DNA of 64,000 nt from Undaria pinnatifida. Its lineage: Eukaryota > Sar > Phaeophyceae > Laminariales > Alariaceae. The stretch lies in assembly GCA_012845835.1 (NCBI GenBank), contig JABAKD010000021.1:7647006-7711005 (forward strand), given 5' to 3'. A program made the position numbers and the translations under genes. The notes beneath the pieces are model-generated. The model was given only the letters and a program-made list of their open reading frames with translations. It was not told where the DNA came from and did no database searches. Positions 12,661 through 24,299 of this stretch are shown here, one piece after another; position 1 is the first letter of the stretch; each line of letters starts with the position of its first letter.

Positions 12661-14339
12661 GTACTAGTCCTTGGGGGCCCGGGTACAGCAACCAAAGACG
12701 CGAAAAGTGTGATATTTGTGCGTTTGCGTTAAAGGAATTAATCTAAAAATTCAAGCAAATGATCCCGCCGAGCGAACTTTGAAGGAAGAATTTGCCAAAA
12801 ACAGCATGAAAATTCCAATTTGAGTGAACGATTTAGAGTGAACTTCCATCAATAACGACCAGATCATACGATTGGCCTACCAACACCAGGCACAACGGCA
12901 CAACAATCAGAGGGCACGAGCGCACAACCCACACGGCAGCACACAGCACTGATCGCTGTGCGCTGTGCTTGGTAGCGCGGTGCTTGGCAGCGCGGTAGAC
13001 ACAACCCAACATTGATGCGGAGGCACCAAAGAGTAGCTGGGGAAGCATGGCGCGTACGCGCAACCTCAGGGGTAGGTGCTAGTGAGCCAGCGCTCCCACG
13101 CTCTCTACGATGTGACCTCGGTCTCTGCTGCTGCGTGATATCGTATTCGGTGCTGATTTTGTCAACCACCGTCGCTATCCCACAACGCTGTCGCCGAAGC
13201 CTCTACCGCCACCGCCACTCACGCCGCACGGCCGCCGCCGCCGCTACTGCTGCTGCTGCTTCTGTTGTGTGTCGGCGTCTAATGTGCTGCGGCTGCGGTT
13301 GGTGTCTCCTGCGTTCGTTTCTAAAAAAAAAAAAAAAGTGGCTGTTCTGTTGTTGTGGTGATGATCGTGGTGATCGAGCCAGGCCGAGCTGCTGTGCCGC
13401 AACTCATCTGGCGGGGGCATCGCCACCACCACCTCCGCCCCCGCCGCCGCTGCTGCTGCTGCTGCTATGCTGCTGCTGCGCTGCTGTTTGTCTGATGGTG
13501 TTGTGCTGGGCCTGCCCCTGTCGGTGAGTCTATTTGCTACCGCACCATGTCTAAATTCAAAATTTGATGTTGCCTCACCGCTCCCCGCCTGTGATACGGA
13601 GGCCGGGTACGCCTTTTCTGCGATTCGTTCACCGCAAACACAACCAAAATCATGCCCGAGTGAATCTGGCCTTTTTCTAGCATGATGGAAGAAATTTTAG
13701 TGAATTATTTTAACGCAAACACTCGATTATCCACCGCCTTCGCGAGTGCGCAGTACGAGTAGTACGAGTAGGACCGTAGCAGCAGAGTCTTCCACTGGGT
13801 AGACGGTAATGACGACACCAGAATATTCTTCTTTTTTTAAATAAATTTATTTCTGGAACATTTCACGCCGCTTATGTTGAGCCGCCTTCTAGGCTATCAT
13901 ATAGGATTTAGCATGGTAATAGGGGAATGCCATTGTGGCGACCGTGTGGTTTCAGCATTACAACGAAGGTGTTCGAATCAAAGAGCGCTAGTTTATCTCC
14001 TTTACCTAGGGTGAGCATCGCCCCCTTCCCACCTCCACGACTATTCGAAGCATCGTTAGACTCTCGGACTTCCACGACAAGCTACATGCATTCCATGTTG
14101 CACTAATGCACGCACCTTCCCAATTTTCCACCGAAAACGATGGAGGGTACCAAACTAGACGAGGTCAACATGGAATGGCTGCTCCGGTCGCAACGCCATC
14201 AATCAGTTCATTCGTCGGACGCGCGCTGAGAATACAATATCCATACTTGTACAAGGCTGCATACGAGAGTGAATCTCTATACCTTTCCTACCTCACCCCC
14301 TAATGGCAGGATACACGTCAGATACAACAAGGAATCGCG

Positions 14340-17300
14340 TGTAAATTACCTCAATCCAGCTCTGGTTTGACGGCATTGTCGAGTGCACAGGGATGAATAA
14401 TGGCGCTATTATAACGTTGGTGGTCAATCGCGGAACCCGTGCGGTTCTCGTCAGTGGAGTCAAAAGGTCCTACGCCGCGCATGATTTTTGGCAAGCATAC
14501 GGAATCGCTGCCATCGTGCTTCACAGTAAGATACAAGCGTGCATTCGCCGGAGGTTTGACGGTATAGCTGTAGATGGGAAAGTTAAGTAATATAATGGCG
14601 CCAACGTTGATGGTCAATCGTCGTACCCGTGTCCTTCTCGTGAGTTGAAGCAAAAGCTCCTACACCGCGATAAATCTCGGCAAGGATTAGGAATTGCGCA
14701 CCTCATATTGCTATCGGCCTCTGCGGCTCGGCATAAGCGTACACGTCGGAAGTGTGCTTTCATTGTCGAGGGTATAGGGATACATGAAGACAAAGTGCCG
14801 TTGACGCTGGTGGACACTCGTCGTACTCGCCTCGTTCTCGTGGCGTAAGGCAAAAATTCCTACGCCCGCAAGGATAAGGAATCGAGCGTGCCGTGCTGCA
14901 ATCGGGCTCCACGGCTCGATACACGCCTGCACGGCGGAGCGTTGACGGCACCATCGAGTGCGCAGGGATACATGAAGCCATAATAACACCAACATTGGTG
15001 GTACATCGTCGTAATCCCCCCGTCCTCGTGAGTTAAAGCAAAGCTCCTACGCCGAAATAAATGTCGGCAAGGGTAAGGAATCGAGCGGGTGTCATGCTGC
15101 AATAGGGCTGCGCGAGTCGATACAAGAGTGCACGCCGGAGGTTTGATATGTCGAGTGCGCAGGGATACATGAAGATTTCATTACGATAACGTTGTTGGTA
15201 AATTGTAGCAATCGCCCCGTTCTCGTCCGTGATATAAAAAAAAAATACTCCGACGCCTAGATAAATGTGGGCGAGGGTACGTAATCGCGCGTGTCATGCT
15301 GCAATCGGGCTCCGCGACTCGATACAAGCGTACACACCGGAGGTTTGAACTCGTTGTCGAGTGTATACAGGGATAGATGAAGAACTAACTACGATAAGAT
15401 TGGTGGCCAATCGGCGTACAAGTGTCGTAATCGCCCCGTTGTCGTGAGTTGTACGCGAAAAAAACTCCTACACCGAGATCAAGGGCGTACGAAAACAAAA
15501 TGTACCTGAACCCCCCCTCGGCCGGCCCGAAAAAAAAACGTTTTTTGATCAAACAAAACGGGGTGTTTCGAAGCCCCTTTGGCGCCTGTAGATTACCAAG
15601 ACGTTGTCCAAACAACACGTACGTCATGCGCGCGTTGTTGCCTCTCGATTGACCTTGTTTGGTGTGTATTCGGTCTGTCCTTGGTTGTGGTTGGGTTTTT
15701 CTGTTGGTTATCAGCTCTGTTCTTTCTGATTTTGTTGGGTGCAGCTTAAATCAATTGGCGCTAAGGGACAGATCGAAAATTGCATTCCAACTTGAGCAAA
15801 CCAATGCCTAAATGTAGTGGGCAGAGAAGTTGGCAAAATGTTTTGCTTGAAAAATTACGGCACCTAGTCGCCTTTATTTGTAGATGAACATTTTTGATCC
15901 GTTCACAATGACTGACTGGTCCACATCCCAAAACCCAGACTCTACGTGAATGGAGCCCGCAGGCAGGCAGAGGACCAACACATTAAAAAAAAGGGACTTT
16001 TTCGAGGGTTCAAAAGAAAAAGTTACGCAGCGTTGCGCCGCGTTGTAGGTATAACTGTTTAAAAGTCTAGTCTACAGCAGTAGCTTGGTAGCCTCTCTGG
16101 CTTTCAAAGCAGAGCCCCGGTGTGTACTGAGCTCGAGTCACCTGCCTGACATACGTTACCAAGGCTGCCGGATTGTAAGATCAGGTTGAATTAGGCAATC
16201 TTTCGTTCGCCTATTATACAGAGCTGTCCAAAGCCCTCGGCTGGTTCTTTCATCTCTGACTCTGATCAATGATGAAGTGGCTTGTCCAGTACCCATTTTA
16301 AGGTCAGGTAATTTGTTGTGTATAGGGGCTAGTGTTGACTCGTTGTTTATTACTTCGAAGTATTAGTATACGTGAGTGATCCCCCCCCCCCCCCTCGGCC
16401 GGCCCGAACTGAAAAAAGGGGAGTGTGGGTCCAGGGAAATGATTTTCGTGCGCCCTTTTGCCGAGATCAATGTCGGCAAGGGTAAGGAATCACGCGTGTC
16501 ATGGTGCAGTCGGGCTTTTCGGCTCGACAAAAGGGTATGCGCCGCAAGTTCGGCGTCATTGCCGCGTGTAAAGGGATATGTGAACATGAAGTGCTGCTAA
16601 CGTTGGCGACCAATCGTCGTAATAACCCCGTTGTCGTGGGTTATGAGCAGAAAAAGCTCCGATGTCGAGATAAATATCGGTGAGTGAAAGGAATCGCGCG
16701 TGTCATGATTTAATCGACCTCTTTTACTCGATACAATCGTGCACGGCGGTGGTTTGACGGTACTGTCGAGTGCATGGGGATACATGAAGTCGTATTATCG
16801 CCAGCGTTCGTGGTCGATCGTCGTAATAACCCCGTTCTCGTGACTTCAACCAGAAAAAACTTCTTCGCCGAGATAAATGTCGGCAAGTGCAAGGAATCGC
16901 GAACGTGTCATGCTGCGATCAGGCTCCTTAACTCGATACAGGCGTGCACGGCGGAGGCTAGACGTAGTTGTAGGGTGCACAGGGATACATGACGCAATAA
17001 ATACGAAACATATTTTGGTCAATCGTCGTAATATAACCCCGGCGTGTCGTGAGCTATAAGCTTAAAAAAAAGCTCCGACGCCGCCATAAAAGTCGGCAAG
17101 GATAAGGAATCGCGCGTGTCTTGCTGAAATCGGCCTCCGCGGCTCATTACAAGCGTACACACCGGAGGTTTAATGTCATTATCGAGGGTATAGGAGATTC
17201 ATGAAGATAAAATGCCGCCAACGTTGGTGTTTAATTGTCGTATTCGCCCCGTCCTCGTGAGTTGAGGCAAAATCTCCTACGCCACAAGAAATGTCGACAA

Positions 17301-18010
17301 GGGTAAGGAATCGCGCGTCTTACGTCCCATTCAGGCTCTTCGGCTCGATACAAGCGTGCACGGTGGCGGTTTAACCGTACAGTCGATTGAACGGGGATAC
17401 ATGAACCCATATTATCGCCAACGTTGGTGGTCAACCATCGTGACAGCCCCGTTGTCGTGAGTTAGAAGCAAAAAAAGCTCTTACGCCGAGCAATATTTCG
17501 GCAAGTTTAAGGAATCGCGCAGGTGTCATGCTGCAATCGGGCTCCCCGACTCGGTACAAGCGTGCACGCTGTGGGTTTGACGCAACCGTCGAGTTCACAG
17601 GGACATATGGCGCTTTTTAAACGCCAAAGAGTTTTGGTCAACCGTGATAATCCGTGATAATAAACCCCGTTGTCGTGAGTTACAGAAAAAACTCCAACAC
17701 CGAGAAAAATGTCGGCAAGGGAAAGGAATGGCGCCAGCCATCCTGTAGTCGGCCTCCGCGGCCCGTTACAAGCATACACACCGAAGATTTGACGTCATTG
17801 TCGAGTGGGCATTAATACATGACGCCATTTAAACACCAACGTTTTTGGTCGGCCGTCGTAATGACCCCGATGTCATCAATTGTAACCGAAAAGTAGCCCT
17901 TACGCGGCGGTAAAAGTCGGTAAAGAGTAAGGAATCGAGCGTGTCACGCTGCAATCGGGCTCCACGGATCGATACAAGTATACGCAAGAAGTTTTTGAGT
18001 CGTTGTCTTT
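14340..18010. repeat. satellite array, ~183-211 bp unit, about 13 copies in two blocks
   Basis: Diverged tandem units each carry GATAAATGTCGGCAAGG, GGAATCGCGCGTGTCATG, TCGATACAAGCGTGCAC, GTCGAGTGCACAGGGATACATGA and CAACGTTGGTGGTCAATCGTC in the same order. The landmark ACATGAAG recurs at about 14783, 14970, 15168, 15371, 16580, 16782, 17201 and so on. The array is split by an 850-900 bp unrelated segment near 15530-16385. No coding content is supported. Confidence 0.9.
15508..16412. mobile_element. insert splitting the 200-bp satellite, flanked by direct CCCCTCGGCCGGCCCGAA repeats
   Basis: CCCCCTCGGCCGGCCCGAA occurs at about 15511-15530 and again at about 16391-16408, and the satellite resumes outside each copy. 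The ~860 bp between them is unrelated to the satellite and shows no ORF of note. The direct repeats could be a long target-site duplication, short terminal repeats, or a duplicated junction. Confidence 0.5.
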
Positions 18011-21000
18011 GAGCGGAGCTTAATGGCCTTCCAAGACCACAAAAATAAATACTGCTTGAACATGCAAACTGCCGTACCCACCGCGAGCCAGGACCAACAA
18101 CGAACAAGACTGGCGATATTCAAAGTTGTATCCGCACCCGTTCCGACAAGGATTCTTGTATTGGTTTGCGATCGATGCCGTTTCTTGTATGACTGTTGCA
18201 TGTCTTGTTTCCCAGCTTGCGACCTGTAGTTCTCACAAAATGTTCGAGCTCTGTTTTTGTTGATCGGAGCCTGAATATATTCTAAAAATGTTAAAATACA
18301 CTTCCTCTATGAGATCCAATATTTCGTCGAAACTCATCTTCGCAAGCTGTGTGCGAGACACTCCGATTGCGCGTATTACCGTGTGTGTGCCCTCATTAAA
18401 GATATAGGTCGGCGGCTCCCCTTACAATTAGCTTGTACCACGGTCAACAGGGTGACGGCAATCAATCTGTGCACGGATAAACCAGTTATGAGAGGAAAAT
18501 AGACTGACGGGCGTGGAATATTATCACTTCATCATGTATATCCAGTAGGTCGTATAATCGGGGGGGGGGGGGGTTCACGGAGGGGGGGGGGGGGGGTTCC
18601 AACATGTTTCGGTCGCATAAATGTATGGGAGTTTACTGTATGCGTGATGCTATGTCTAAGCCATGGTGGGGGTGGCGGTGAATGAGGGGGCGGGGGGGAG
18701 GTTTGAACTTGAGGACCATATATTTAAATGAATTGGACCTACTGCATGGATGGCTCGAAAGGTTAAGAGGTGATAACACCCGTCGGGCAGTATTTGTTAT
18801 TCTGGTGGATTTCGATTTTAGCTGAGGCCGCGGGGGAGGGGAGTGCGTGTGTGATGGGGGGCGGGAGAAGGAAACAGAGGTGGATGCGAGCAAAACATTC
18901 TACCTGGCGTGCTAAGTGCAGATGCCCATTATATATAGCAGACTATTGTGTGTTTCTCAAATGCGGGGCACGTCTGAACATCGCCGCCACCGTGCACATA
19001 TTATTGTTGTTTAGCACCACCCAATGTACCGACGAGTCACGTTGATATCGCGGCCAGAATATAATATATACTCAGCGCGATCTACCTTCACCGTTACCGC
19101 GCAAAAGTAGCCAGCCCAACATACACACCCCGGCGTGCGTGCGTAGTCTCGCACTACTCCTGTTAATACTACTACTGCTACTACTGCTACTGCACTACTA
19201 CTGCACCAAATGCAGTATTGCCCCTCTCATTGGACAACACTATCGAAGAAACCTGTAAATAGCTTGGAACTTGCAACAGCGTAAGACTGACTTTGTGTAG
19301 CTCACGACGCGCGGCCAATAATATATTAAATTACCCCCCGTCCGCTGGGTGGCCTCGACCGGGGACACCGCGTCCACCAAGAAACTGGTATTCTCGGCGA
19401 CGAAAAAGGTTATCGGCGATGAAAATACGAAACTCGAAAACATGAATTTGTGATTTCTGGCTCTGCCGGGACAAGGATGTTAGCCTAAAGCAGGATTTCA
19501 GGTTTGTCACGAGGGGGCCGATGCTGTATGGATGCGAGAATAAGCAAACAACTGTCGAATCACATGTTTCCCGGGAAGTATATCTCAGCCTGGTGGGTTT
19601 CTTGTAGTGCTTGGAATCACTTGCTTCCCGGGAAATATCTCACCCTGATGGGTTTTTAGTAGTGCTCGGATCCTTATTGCTACACGTACCTGGTAACTAA
19701 TATATCAGCCTGGCAGCCTGGGTTTCCCCTTCGTCGTTTCTTATAAGAGAATGGGAACCGTGGCCGAGATGTGACCTAAACATAAGGAACGATGGTCGTT
19801 TATTTCCTCGTTTAATCTTATATGGGAATCATGGCCGATACTCTTACCTAATTATAATAAATGAGAAATAAGAAACCCAGGCTACCAGTCCGATACATTT
19901 GTTGTTTATAATATTTCAGCCATGGTTCCTATAGTGCTCGCTGTGTTATTCATGTGTTACATTGCTAACTCTAACCCTAACCCTAAAACAGCACAGTGGT
20001 ACTCGTATAGGTATAACGAGAAACAGAAATTTAGCTGCTGCTGAACTTCTTCTTGGGGATGAGTGAGAGTGCGTTCTAATACGAAATCCAGTATTGCAGC
20101 TCCCTATACACTTCATCCTGGGTTTCTTAATGCAGCACCCCGTTTCTTAGTGCAACCCAGGTGTCCATAGGTATTAGAACAGTGCCTCTACGAACGAAAA
20201 TGTAGCTACCGTCAGATTACGTACTTTCTTAGTGCAACCCAGGTGTCCATAGGTATTAGAACAGTGCCTCTACGAACGGAAATGTAGCTACCGTCAGATT
20301 ACGTACATCAGGTTGATTCAAGATTTATATTTCCGTCCAAAGTGGTAATCTGTACTAAATAGGTAACGAGCAACGAACATGACACCCTTGCGGCGAAAGC
20401 CAGAGCCAGAGAGAGGTACGAGTACAACTCCAGCGCAGGGCCCACGTTTGTGCTGGCTGTCACTTCCTGAGAGCTTCCTGAGAGCTGTGCCGTGGACCAC
20501 CTACCAGCGAACGCACAGCAGTTTATTATGGTATCAAGAAATTACAGCAAGGCCGGGCACAGCAGCAGCAGCAGCAGCCGGGCCGTCACCGACAGCTCCC
20601 AGCGAGTGGGAAGCTCGCATTTCCCTTCTAACAGCTACAGCAACACAGCGGCACAACAGTAGCAGGCAGCTGCTGCAGTAGGGAGCGGCGGACTTCAGCA
20701 ACGTAGCAGCAGGAGCAGCAGCAGCAAGAACACGAGTACTCGTCTGGAGAGCGAAGCTACAGTCTAAACGCGGCGCAACTGCTGCATGCCAGGGGGTGTC
20801 TAGGGATCATCCCCTATGACATGGTCGCGGGGGGCGATACGAGCTGACTGGTAGATGGTCGGTAGATGGTGGTCCCCATGAATACATATCCGCGAAAATT
20901 TCTGAACATACTATCGCAGGTCTAGCAAGTGGAAGACTCCCGTCGACCGTAGTGTGCAACTCATTGCATTGTACCATACCACTCCAAAGGCAGTCAGCCC

Positions 21001-22640
21001 GCGCTGCTTGGAATGACCGATGCTGAGTACATAATCGTCACTTTGTTTCGTTACATTCTCCCTCTCAAGTCCAATGAAGGAAAATCAATTAACAGAGGAC
21101 AAGCACGATTAGCTATCACTACTGCGGTGCCACCGATGGCAGATATCTAGAGCTCAACCTTCAGCTCTACGACGCCTTCGACCCAAATGCAAGCAATAGC
21201 GCATATCATCGCCGGCAGGAGTACCGTTCCAGGTATCACCCCATAGAGCTCCCATCGAGCAGCGCGCGTTGCTTCGAATGGCAAATGGTGTGTACGTTAT
21301 CGTCACTTTTTTTCGTCGCGTTTTCCCTCTCTGAAAGTCCTGCAAAAGATAAAGGAGGACCAACATGGTTTGCTTTCCCTATTGCAGCTGCTGTGCCACC
21401 GTCTCTTGCAGAGCTCTACAGAGCTCTACGACGCCCTCGACGCAGAAGCCAGTATCAGCGCGTAGCCGGCAGGAGGCAGGAGTACAGGCGCATCAGCGCA
21501 GGAGAGCACCCGTACACGATCGCTATACCCGTGCTTACCCGTCGTTGTTTGGTCGCTCGCTATAATTGGGACCCAAAAGGTAAGCATGAGGTACGTGTTT
21601 CTGCTGTGTCACCATCGACAATACAACTCTAGTCTACAGCTTTACGACATCTTCAACACAGAAAAAGGCATCAGCGCAAACCCAGGAGGAGTACTGCCAA
21701 CTGCAACTTCTCTATCGGTATTGTAGGTACATTTAGCGCGAGGAAACCGGCAGGAGCATTGCTGCATTGCTACCTGGTAACTGCTTGGTGTCATGATGAC
21801 CTGGATTGGCATCCACCAACCAAGCAGTACTTGCACCTGTTGTTAAAAACCAAGGCATCAACAGCTAAGTTGCACTGCGCAAGAGTCATCTACCGCTGCG
21901 TACCTCGCTCCACGGTGCATCAGCTGAGTACTTCGCCTGGCTATCCTCCACGGCAAAGGGAGAGATGGCACCCACCACTTCTGGGTGAGATCTGGCCAGT
22001 CGCCGCAAGCGGTTCGTTAGCCTCGGTATCTTGGGCCCAGCAGCACTTCGCCCTGCTGCTCCTGGGCCTGTAGCTTGCCCCCGATCATCTCCGCTTTGAG
22101 TGGAGAGGTGCCATCGTGACCCTCGACGTGTGCTTGCGGTAGTAGCTGCCCGAAACACCGGTCTGCTTATCGCCCAGCTCATGCAGCGAGACATGCTGCT
22201 GGTTGTGCAATTGATGAGGTATGCTGCTTGCTGCAGGCTGTGCTGTGTGCGATGTGCGGTGTGCGGTGTGAAGCCAAGATGACGCGGGGGGATTTTAAGC
22301 TAAACTCCCGGGTATAATACGCCATCAATTTTGGTTTGAAATCCTACAAAATTGAATTTGAATGTTTGAACTTGGCGGGATTTGAGCAGAATTTGTGAGC
22401 TCTCGGTAGCACCTAGCGGCACCCACGGGCCCACTGACCTATACCCTACTTGAGAGCTTGTATACGGCGAGTGCCGAGGTACGTAGGATATGTGCAAGCA
22501 ACGCATCGTTCGGCTTACAAAGTTGAGGGTCGACCACTTTTACAGCCTGACGAACTGACGAGCTAGCGAGGCTAAAAATACCTGACGAGTTACGTGCTGT
22601 ACGCTACACAAGAGCTAGAGCTGCAGCAGTGCAGATCAGC
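18011..22640. other. gene-poor stretch with local duplications and CAG tracts
   Basis: I see no supported gene. Contents are two G-homopolymer tracts (18560-18597), a short duplication (19557-19675, with TTCCCGGGAA in each copy), an interstitial telomere-like CTAACCCTAACCCTAA (about 19972-19987), an 82-bp tandem duplication at 20143-20306, and CAG/GCA tracts (20560-20740). Three diverged copies of a segment with GAGCTCTACGACGCC occur near 21150-21250, 21405-21500 and 21630-21700. Confidence 0.6.
20143..20306 (+). repeat. 82-bp tandem duplication
   Basis: Two nearly identical copies begin TTTCTTAGTGCAACCCAGG at 20143 and 20225 and end in the same CAGATTACGTAC. The low divergence implies a recent event. 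Confidence 0.9.
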
Positions 22641-22659
22641 CAGTAGTGTCTACATCCCC

Positions 22660-24260
22660 CTGTACGTGTGTTTTATCGACCTCATCAAAGCGTATGATTC
22701 CGTCGACCGAACCCTTCTATGAGCTGTCCTTGCCCTGCGTAGCACCGACAAAAAGCTTGCCGTTATCCGCCAATTCCACGGCGGAACGCAAGCATACGTG
22801 CAACATGCGGTTGGGGACGATGGGGAGGCGCTCGGATAACTTCGACGTGGAGCAGAATCTTCGACTAGGGTGTGTGCTCATGCCACTGACGCGTGCTACG
22901 ATAGAGATGCACCACCCTCTACCAAAAACTGATTTGGAGAAGAACTAAACCACTCGTACCGGAGGCCTAGGTATACAACGATAGAATCATGAAAAAATTG
23001 TCTATTTCCGACAATTTCGTTAAGAAGCCCCGTCATTAAAAAAAAGTGCTACCTCTATCGTAGCATGCGTCCACTGCTTCTCCACACGTTTTTCACGGCG
23101 GTACTGCGTGTGGACGAGGAATGTTTCCTCGCTGATGCAGCCATCTTGGACAGCATGGTGCAGCTCCAGCCAAAGAAGGGGGAGAAGAAGGGCAAGCCGC
23201 GGGCGGGCAAAGTCGACGGGCGGGAGAAGGAGGAAGAGGAGGCGGGGCGCAGGAGTTGCGCGGCATGCTGTACGCTGACGATGCGGGCATCATATCGCGA
23301 TCACCAGGAGGGTTGGAGCGTGCGATGACTGTGGTCGTGACTGCGTAGTCGGCGTTCGGGCTTTTACGGTCCCCGAAGCCAACACGGAGATAGTACGTCT
23401 GCAGACAAAGATGGGGGGACGGTGTTGTTTACCGTCGCTGCAGCCGACCAGGTATACAAGCAAACGCTGGGGGTTGTGTTCGTGGCCGGGGCTATCAGCG
23501 CAGATAGAGATCTCAGCGACGAGATAACACGGCGTCTTCAACGGGCCAGGTCGTGCCCCCAGCGGCACAAGATGGAAATCTATGACCGGCGGGGTGTGCG
23601 CCTGCGGCTGAAGGTGCGGATGCTGAAAGCCGAGGTGATCGAGACGCTACTGTGCAGGTGAGTGACGGAGCCAGAACAAGCCTGACAACGATAGGCTACG
23701 GCGGGCTCACCACTCCGTGCTCCTACCATGCCTCGGCTGGTGGAAACGGAAGCGCCGCGACCACGCTCTCTCGTACGCCGATGCGCTTGCCGGATTCCGA
23801 GAGCTTTGAGACGACGGTGCGCAGACGGAGGATGTTGTTGGCGGGATTCGTGGCACGTACGGGGGAGGAAAGGCTGCCGCGGAGGGTGATATTTGGGGAG
23901 CTGGTTGGGGGTAAGGGCTGCTCTGGGGGGCAGAAGAAGGATTCGATGGTGCGCCTCGAGGAAGATGGGACGGGGTTTAGCATGAAGTTCGAAGGTTGGC
24001 GGAAGGCTGCACAGAAGGCCGGCAGATGTTTTCGACGGGTCGAGGTGGGCGCGGAGGCATTCGTGCGGAAATGGCGTGACGTGGAGGTCGGCAGAGCGAC
24101 AGAGCGACACGCGGAGATCACGACCACGCCATTCACGACCGCGCCACTCACGACCGCGCCACCCACCGTTGTCTCCAATACACGGCTGGGGGAGGTGGCG
24201 GGTAGGCGGGGTAGGGGGCGTCCTGCCCACGAGGCTGAAGTCTGGGTCTGGCCATTATAA
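22660..24260 (+). pseudogene. decayed non-LTR retrotransposon (LINE) reverse transcriptase
   Basis: Scattered over shifted plus-strand frames are reverse-transcriptase hallmarks in the right order. FIDLIKAYDSVDR is at 22672-22710, then LGCVLMPL near 22866-22890, then the catalytic MLYADDAG with YADD at 23271-23282. Further on come AISADRDLSDEITRRLQRA and IYDRRGVRLRLKVRMLKAE, then a C-terminal block with ESFETTVRRRRMLLAGF and EERLPRRVIFGE from about 23800. Stops and frameshifts interrupt it, a low-complexity KKGEKKGK tract has expanded before YADD, and the endonuclease end is not recognised. It is a dead fragment of a LINE. A MITE A fragment is inserted at 22985-23072. Confidence 0.8.
22985..23072 (-). 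mobile_element. MITE family A fragment inside the LINE
   Basis: On the minus strand it reads GGACGCATGCTACGATAGAGG, a poly-T stretch, then TGACGGGGCTTCTTAACG. This is the conserved head of family A. It interrupts the LINE reverse transcriptase between its third and fourth motif blocks. Confidence 0.7.
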
Positions 24261-24299
24261 TCCTGGCGTATACCAGGTACCTGGTATGTTCTTTCCACT

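Noticed and set aside
13000..13540. First exon of the METTL17-like gene in the GCC/CTG-rich region
   Set aside because: Several arginine-rich minus frames exist but none has a donor and phase that could be tied to the 11300 or 12356 exons with confidence.
14340..18010. CRISPR-like regular repeats
   Set aside because: The units are ~200 bp, diverged and without unique spacers, in a spliced eukaryotic genome.
23580..24230. 216-codon minus-strand open frame opposite the LINE
   Set aside because: It is the shadow of the plus-strand LINE C-terminal region, which has recognisable reverse-transcriptase family sequence.
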